Part shown: in pieces, positions 32,786 through 37,813 of the stretch
How the letters are laid out: each line of letters begins with the position of its first letter
Position numbering within the stretch: position 1 is the first letter of the stretch
From: PALSA-1296 sp038322815
GTDB lineage: Bacteria > Bacteroidota > Ignavibacteria > Palsa-1295
Reading direction: 5' to 3'
Assembly: GCA_038322815.1 (NCBI GenBank)
Contig: JBBQGG010000031.1
Span: forward strand, 1 to 37,813
Length of the DNA: 37,813 nt
Notes under the pieces: generated by a model
Seen by the model: only the letters and a program-made list of their open reading frames with translations
Database searches by the model: none
Told to the model about the DNA's origin: nothing
Program-made: the position numbers and the translations under genes

Positions 32786-33688
32786 ATGAAACTACGTTTA
32801 TCTTTTTTCTCAATTTGTGCGATGCTACTTGTTGCAGGCGCACTCTTTACAAGTTGTACGCAAACTGACACTCCCGGAACAGGTACCGGAGGATATCATG
32901 ATACGTATGCTGATATCTCAGTAACTCCTGGAACAACCTATGTCTTTAATATTTCAGGTGGTTCAGCTAATTCTGTTATCACGGGAGTCAGTGCTTATAA
33001 CACAGGCGTTGTCCGCGTGTATTGGAGCCGCGCTGCAAGCGATTCCGCCAAAATAACACCAACTGCCACTCCGGGATCTACGGGTTCAGGTATTGTATGG
33101 GCTGGTGTAACAGGCGGTGGATTGTTCAGAGTCTATGAGACTGCAGATGTCGATGCATCTCATCCAAGTGGCCTTATTTTGGGACCAACACCTCATACTG
33201 CATCTCTAACCGGTGCGGAGAAATCTAAGATCGATCTTGTCTTGCAGACGGATAATACGATAGGAACACCTTTCTTATCTCTGGTGTCCGCAGATCTAAA
33301 CGCTACGAATACAAGATCAGCTAAGTTCGGATTTACTTCACCAACGACGTACTTCAAAGGTGGATTAGCGGCGCAATCTTTCTCTTCAGGTGATTTGAGC
33401 GCAGTTATTGGAGCGAATAATTTCTTTGATATTACTGCTCTTCATTCTGATTCTGCATCAGCAGTTATTGTTGTTCGTACGGCAGACAACAATTATTCAC
33501 GTGTAGAGATCGTACCACAATCGACTTCGACATTCGGTGGAGTTAGCGGGCATTTCCTTTGGGGAGATACCGGTGGTGCTTCATCTCGCAGATTCATCGA
33601 TGTTAATGTAACATATAATCCTACGACAAACTCGCCTTACGCAGCAATTTTCGATACGAAAGATGCAAGATTGGCGTACGCTGACTAA
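32786..33688 (+). CDS. Lipoprotein of unknown function
   Basis: A 300-residue protein. The N-terminus is a lipoprotein signal (MKLRLSFFSI then LLVAGALFTSC) with lipobox LFTSC, Cys24. The mature part is Ser/Thr/Gly-rich and beta-rich (NISGGSANSVITGVSAYNTG; IVVRTADNNYSRVEIVP; SGHFLWGDTGG), as in surface-exposed or periplasmic lipoproteins. No known domain is recognised. It stands alone on the plus strand, with a strong terminator 38 nt downstream. Confidence 0.8.
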   Translation: MKLRLSFFSICAMLLVAGALFTSCTQTDTPGTGTGGYHDTYADISVTPGTTYVFNISGGSANSVITGVSAYNTGVVRVYWSRAASDSAKITPTATPGSTGSGIVWAGVTGGGLFRVYETADVDASHPSGLILGPTPHTASLTGAEKSKIDLVLQTDNTIGTPFLSLVSADLNATNTRSAKFGFTSPTTYFKGGLAAQSFSSGDLSAVIGANNFFDITALHSDSASAVIVVRTADNNYSRVEIVPQSTSTFGGVSGHFLWGDTGGASSRRFIDVNVTYNPTTNSPYAAIFDTKDARLAYAD

Positions 33689-33726
33689 AGAGTTTTCTCT
33701 AAATTAGAACCTTGATTCTGATGAAG

Positions 33727-33763
33727 CCGGATGCAGCATAAAACCTGCATCCGGTTTTTTTTT
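33727..33763 (+). terminator. Rho-independent terminator of the lipoprotein gene
   Basis: CCGGATGCAG-CATAAAAC-CTGCATCCGG forms a perfect 10-bp stem followed by nine Ts. It begins 38 nt after the stop codon. Confidence 0.95.
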
Positions 33764-33835
33764 GTGTACAGTTTCAAACGGAATATTCAATGCTATGGAT
33801 GGCAAAGGAGAATATCAGTAGTGGCTCAATTTGAA

Positions 33836-33949
33836 TTGTCATTCTGAGCGAAGCGAAGAATCTGAACTCTCGGTTTGCAAGGAAGCTCGGATTCTTCGTT
33901 CCGCTTCTGCTCCTGTGGTCGCAGAAGAATGCTCCACTCAGAATGACAA
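33836..33949. repeat. TTGTCATTCTGAG palindromic element (second copy)
   Basis: The outer arms TTGTCATTCTGAG (33836-33848) and CTCAGAATGACAA (33937-33949) are perfect 13-nt complements, and the inner arms GAAGAATC/GATTCTTC also pair. Related to the element at 24351 and likewise between convergent genes (lipoprotein and purB). CGAAGCGAAGAATC occurs in both. Confidence 0.85.
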
Positions 33950-33987
33950 GTTGAGGATTATAGGTTAATACCAGGCTTTTCGATTTT

Positions 33988-35301
33988 CTAAAGTCCTACC
34001 CTCGTAAAGATCGTATCGATATGCTTCATCGCTGCCATTGGGTCGAATGCATGATCGAGATCAGCGGCAGTGAGTTTACTGCCAATCACCGGATCGGATT
34101 CCAAAAGCGAGCGGAATGTAATATGCGGATCTTTTGCCTCAGCAGCCAGTTCCCATACCTGCATGGCATTTCGTTGGACGATCTTATATGCCTCTTCACG
34201 TGAAAGTCCGCTTTTTGTCAGAAGGAGGAGGACGGGCTGTGAGAAAACCAAGCCTCGCGTCAATTCCAGATTTCGCTTCATCGCTTCGGGATAGACATAC
34301 ATTGTCTCGATCGTTTTTGTCATAAGCGAGAGCATATAATTAAGTGCAATCGTTGCGTCAGGTCCGATCACTCGCTCTGCACCTGAATGACTGATATCTC
34401 GTTCATGCCAAAGCGCAACATTTTCCATTGCCGTCATTGCATAGCCTCGCAAGAGACGCGCCAAACCTGTAACGCGCTCCAAGGTGATCGGATTACGTTT
34501 ATGCGGCATAGCCGATGATCCTTTTTGTCCCTTCGAAAAAAATTCTTCAACTTCACGAACTTCTGTGCGCTGCAAATGACGAAGTTCGACTGCAAGATTT
34601 TCAAGGCTTGCTCCGACGAGTGCGATAGCGGTGAAATATTCTGCATGTCGGTCGCGCTGAATGATTTGCGTAGAAACAGGAGCGGGAGAAAGTCCAAGAT
34701 GCTTGCAGACAAATTCTTCAACCGAAGGATCGAGATGCTCAAAGGTACCCACTGCGCCGGAAATTTTTCCGACGGAGATCGTCTCGACTGCATGCGACAT
34801 CCGTTCACGAGCACGCTTGAACTCCGCATAAAATACTGCAAGCTTTAAACCGAATGTCATTGGTTCGGCATGGATGCCATGCGTTCTGCCGATCATAGGA
34901 GTATGCTTATGCTCAGTCGCACGTTTGCCAAGTGCGGCAATAAGCGCATCGATATCATGTAAAAGAATTTCCCCGGCTTGCTTGCATTGAACGGAGAATG
35001 CCGTATCGACAACATCGCTTGAAGTCATCCCTAAATGAATAAACCGCGAATCGGGACCGACGTATTCGGCGACATTCGTTAAAAAAGCTATAACATCATG
35101 CTTCGTTTCCTCTTCTATCTCAAGTATGCGCTTTGTGTCGAATGCAGCTTTGGAGCGAATATTTTTTATTGTACCTTTGGGGACGATACCAAGGGACTCC
35201 TGTTTTTCAGTTGCAAGCAATTCTATTTCAAGCCAGATCTTAAATCGGTTCTCATCAGTCCAGATATTGCCCATTTCCGGGCGAGTGTAACGTGGGATCA
35301 T
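33988..35301 (-). CDS. purB: Adenylosuccinate lyase
   Basis: A 437-residue enzyme that splits adenylosuccinate to AMP and fumarate, and SAICAR to AICAR and fumarate, in purine synthesis; cytosolic homotetramer. The start MIPRYTRPEMGNIW is typical of the bacterial type. Motifs are GRTHGIHAEPMTFG (with the catalytic His), GAVGTFEHLDP, and the fumarate-lyase signature KGSSAMPHKRNPI, then SHSGAERVIGPDA. Length is usual. The toxin-antitoxin genes lie directly upstream on the same strand, with 10 nt between the toxin remnant and purB, so a shared transcript is possible. Confidence 0.97.
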   Translation of the reverse strand: MIPRYTRPEMGNIWTDENRFKIWLEIELLATEKQESLGIVPKGTIKNIRSKAAFDTKRILEIEEETKHDVIAFLTNVAEYVGPDSRFIHLGMTSSDVVDTAFSVQCKQAGEILLHDIDALIAALGKRATEHKHTPMIGRTHGIHAEPMTFGLKLAVFYAEFKRARERMSHAVETISVGKISGAVGTFEHLDPSVEEFVCKHLGLSPAPVSTQIIQRDRHAEYFTAIALVGASLENLAVELRHLQRTEVREVEEFFSKGQKGSSAMPHKRNPITLERVTGLARLLRGYAMTAMENVALWHERDISHSGAERVIGPDATIALNYMLSLMTKTIETMYVYPEAMKRNLELTRGLVFSQPVLLLLTKSGLSREEAYKIVQRNAMQVWELAAEAKDPHITFRSLLESDPVIGSKLTAADLDHAFDPMAAMKHIDTIFTRVGL

Positions 35302-35311
35302 AGGGTATTAA

Positions 35312-35613
35312 TTATTGAATTCTTTCAAGCCAATTTGTCAGTTTGCGGCTCATATGTATAACAGCATAGACAACAATTTCATCCGGTTTATCCGGTAGAT
35401 AATCGAGTAAGGGAAACTCTGAAGAATCGCATTATGAAAGTTTTTATAAACGATAGGAAATGATTCGGGAAATTCCTGAATACGTCTAAACACAGTACTT
35501 AAATTCGCACTAAAGTGCTTGCGAACTACTACAGAAATATTCTCATACCATGCGGAGATTTTGTCAATATCAAGACGTGCAAATTCATTTAGACCAATTT
35601 TTTGTCTTCCCAT
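35312..35613 (-). pseudogene. ParE/RelE-type toxin, frameshifted near the 3' end
   Basis: The frame from ATG 35613 reads a ParE-like fold (MGRQKIGLNEFARLDIDKIS ... AWYENI ... RIQEFPESFPIVYKNFHNAI ... FPYSIIY), then departs near 35394-35397 into an unrelated tail ending at 35350. In a neighbouring frame the expected toxin ending continues, PDKPDEIVVYAVIHMSRKL then TNWLERIQ and TAA at 35314. The total of 302 nt is one base short of a whole frame. ParE-type toxins inhibit gyrase or cleave mRNA; this copy would lack its natural C-terminal strand. It begins immediately after the antitoxin stop codon. Real decay or a sequencing error. Confidence 0.8.
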
Positions 35614-35823
35614 TTAGTGGGAAAACTTCTCCATGAACTCTTCCCAAGGAATAGTATTGCCGGGATGAGCTTCATCATACTGAAATCGCTGCTCTAATTC
35701 TTTTTTCTGTTCTTCTGTTAGGGGTTGAGCATCTCTGAGAGAAGAGGCTTTGTCGTACAGAATCATTGCCAGATCCATACACTGTTCCGGGCTCATGGTA
35801 TCTATCTCAAGATTTAAAAGCAT
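35614..35823 (-). CDS. Addiction-module antitoxin
   Basis: A 69-residue acidic helical protein. The tail PLTEEQKKELEQRFQYDEAH followed by TIPWEEFMEKF is the pattern of the addiction-module component family (PF09720-like), short antitoxins paired with ParE/RelE toxins. The TAA stop abuts the toxin start codon with no gap, as in coupled modules. The AGGGAG sequence 8 nt before the ATG is a fair ribosome site. Intact, so it may be the surviving half of the pair. Confidence 0.85.
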   Translation of the reverse strand: MLLNLEIDTMSPEQCMDLAMILYDKASSLRDAQPLTEEQKKELEQRFQYDEAHPGNTIPWEEFMEKFSH

Positions 35824-35883
35824 AACATTTTCTCCCTACTAATAAAAGTTTTTCTGACAAGTTTCAGTTCCGTGAAAAACCCC

Positions 35884-37813
35884 TCATCGCACCAGATCGA
35901 TCTTGACAAAATCAGCTTTGCCCATTCCGCTTGCAATACATGTATAAAAACCTGATGGAAGTTGTGAGCCGTTATCGGATGTGCCATTCCACCTAAAATG
36001 ACTGAAGCCGGTGGGCAAATTTCCGCTCACTAAGGTGCGTACTAATCGTCCGCCGAAATCGTAGATGCGGATTGAAATAATTTCGGATGAGGGCAAGTTA
36101 ACCGAAATAGTGGTTGTCGCCGAAAAAAGTGGTGGCAATGCTGTGAGATTAAAATTCGGAAGCGGCGGACAAGAACTATCAACTTGTACAGAATTTCTTG
36201 CCTGTTTAATTACAAAATCCCAAATACCTCTTCCATGAGAGCCGAAGCGTGCAACTTTCAGTGATGGAATATATTCAACCGACCACTACACCATATCCGG
36301 CGCTTTGCCATTAGTCATGTCATACCACTTTCCTGATTCAATACTATAGACATACGGTCCTACCTCCGTCGCTGCAAAAAGGAATTGCTCGTCTTCATTT
36401 GCTGCCAATCCTAAAACTAAAGTATGCGGCAAGCCAGAGTCTATCGGCGTGAATGTTGCGCCATCGTTATTAGATACATAGACTCCGGGATTTGAGTATC
36501 CGCTGCCTGCGATCCAAAGTTTGTGAACATTTTTTGTTGAAGGTAAAATTACTGAGCCATAAAAATAATGACTCCCGGGTGCTATTACAGAATCCGACTG
36601 TCTCCACTTTCCATCAACCCCAAGTGAATCAAAAAATTGTCCGTCATTCGTCAATACAAAACAATGAGAATGATCGAGTGGCGAGAATGCCATCGCAGAA
36701 ACATTGCGGTCTGGATTACCGCCGCTGAAGTCAAAATTCCAATGAGAGTAAGCGACTGAATCTTTGGTATTAACTAAATGCCAAATATATGACTCTTTAT
36801 TATTACCGCCGCATGCAATATATGTTGAAGCGGAATCGAGCGGATCGGCAAACATAGGAGGAATCCAAAGATGATTGCTGCCCTTGAAATTCCAACTTCT
36901 GCTTGATAAGTCTCCTTCAGACGTCGGATAGAACAGAGCGAAGCCCGGATAGTCGCACCAAACACTTCTACCATCATTCGAAGAAGTCAGATGCCCGTAA
37001 TCTCCACTGATTGTTTGGTACATACCCAACGTTCCGCCCGAAGTATCTTTCGCCCGTTGATACCCCTGATCTTGTGTACCGCCATAAATAAAATATGGCG
37101 CTTGACGCGAGGTGAGTACACTATAATATTGACTCGTTCCGATACCGCTGAACGTCAAGTTCTCAAACGTCTGCAAAGTATCAGTTGACATGAATATTCC
37201 GCCATCGGTGCTTATCAATTCGATGCCATTTCCTGCTCTATCACGTAAAAAATCAATACCGTCAATATCGGCATGAAGTTTTGATTTCATATCTCCATAA
37301 TACTCACCCCATCCATTTGTATGAGACCATGAAATAGAGTCGCCGCTCGACCTGGAAACAAATGCTTCGAATGTCCCAATTGCCATCGTATGCGGATCAG
37401 TTGGAAGAACCTTAAAGCTATTATATCCGAAGAGACTACCATTAAACTTTCCGGTATTTTTCCAAGAAGCTCCTCCATTTTCTGACATCGTGATCGTCCC
37501 GATGCCATTCGTTGTTTCGAGTACTACAAGACTTACTTTACCATTTACTACTGCACCTTGAAGGACAAGACTTCCAACATTCGAAACATTATCAGAGTAC
37601 GACATAGTACGAATCAGACCAAATGATCCGTTAGACTTAATATCGAAAAGCGAATCGCCCTTTATAAGATATGGAGAAGTTATCGTATCACGCGAAACCC
37701 AAACGTCTCCAAGATCAGAACTGATCTTCCATTTGCCGAGATTAGTGAAGCTCTTTCCTTGATCTGTAGATTTATAAAGTGTTGAGACAGCATACCAATT
37801 TGTATAATCCCAT
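35884..37813 (-). pseudogene. Secreted propeller protein with T9SS sorting domain, interrupted by an amber codon; 5' end beyond window
   Basis: One reading frame runs from the right window edge to 35884 (641 sense codons visible) and is broken once by TAG at 36286-36288. Before it are BNR/VPS10-like blades (SENGGASWKNTG; STDGGIFMSTDTLQTF; SNNDGATFTPID). Past the stop the frame goes on without gap, WSVEYIPSLKVARFGSHGRG then IWDFVI, the segment that normally ends this propeller type. A Cys-linker and a T9SS sorting domain follow (PNFNLTALPPLFSATTTISV ... RIYDFGGRLVRTLV ... LPSGFYTCIASG). A tyrosine codon (TAT/TAC) is the natural residue at the TAG. ATG 37605 is internal, not a start. The product without readthrough would lack the sorting domain. 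Confidence 0.85.

Noticed and set aside
32617..32868. 83-residue plus-strand open frame
   Set aside because: It is mostly AT-rich intergenic sequence and overlaps the better supported lipoprotein start.
36286..37605. A complete 439-residue gene starting at ATG 37605
   Set aside because: The frame is open upstream to the window edge with propeller-like sequence and continues past the TAG, so this is an internal piece of a larger interrupted gene.

Overview
The window looks like a chromosome segment of a Bacteroidota/Chlorobiota-type (FCB group) bacterium, probably from the Ignavibacteria/Kapabacteria side. The grounds are: (i) six secreted beta-rich proteins ending in a type IX secretion (T9SS) C-terminal sorting domain; (ii) a bshA gene for bacillithiol synthesis; (iii) Bacteroidota-type promoters (TTTG, then about 17-23 nt, then TAnnTTTG); and (iv) few Shine-Dalgarno sequences. 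No 16S gene or marker set is present, so the lineage is inferred.

Layout. 1-5.7 kb: a bshA - flavin reductase-like - glycosyltransferase operon on the minus strand, a YigZ gene, and a large membrane metallopeptidase-like protein. 5.7-6.4 kb: a small unknown protein, a heptamer repeat hairpin, tRNA-Val(GAC) and terminators. 6.4-13.8 kb: three large secreted proteins on the minus strand (an Asp/His-rich T9SS cargo, a propeller-cohesin T9SS cargo and a GGG-repeat adhesin-like protein). 13.8-17.2 kb: a 590-nt intergenic region with DnaA-box-like sequences, pyruvate kinase, and a secreted TPR-like protein. 17.2-19.7 kb: another T9SS propeller cargo, two small Cys-rich ORFs and a divergent XRE regulator in AT-rich DNA. 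19.7-24.3 kb: a DEAD-box helicase, ferritin, a small membrane protein, a frameshifted CopG-type antitoxin found by reading across two frames, and an NtrC-type sigma-54 activator. 24.5-33.7 kb: a T9SS cargo, FmdB, a PorZ-like protein next to ribH, an FtsE-like ABC ATPase with altered catalytic motifs, YraN and two lipoproteins. 33.9-37.8 kb: purB, a ParE-type toxin-antitoxin pair with a frameshifted toxin, and a T9SS propeller gene interrupted by an in-frame amber codon and cut by the window end.

The main themes are surface and secretion biology (T9SS cargo, a possible PorZ, an adhesin-like protein, lipoproteins) mixed with housekeeping genes (pyk, purB, ribH, tRNA, helicase, ferritin). The intergenic DNA is unusual: nearly every longer gap holds an imperfect palindromic element. 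These fall into several sequence families, including a 7-nt unit repeat (CTAACGA/CTAATGA) found at five or more loci, twice overlapping the stop codon of a T9SS cargo gene.

I see no CRISPR array, prophage, transposase or clear defence island. The best candidates for something new are the Cys-rich pair with its XRE neighbour, the FtsE-like protein lacking the usual catalytic residues, and the repeat families. Three genes carry single lesions (two frameshifts, one amber codon). These may be true decay or sequencing/assembly errors.
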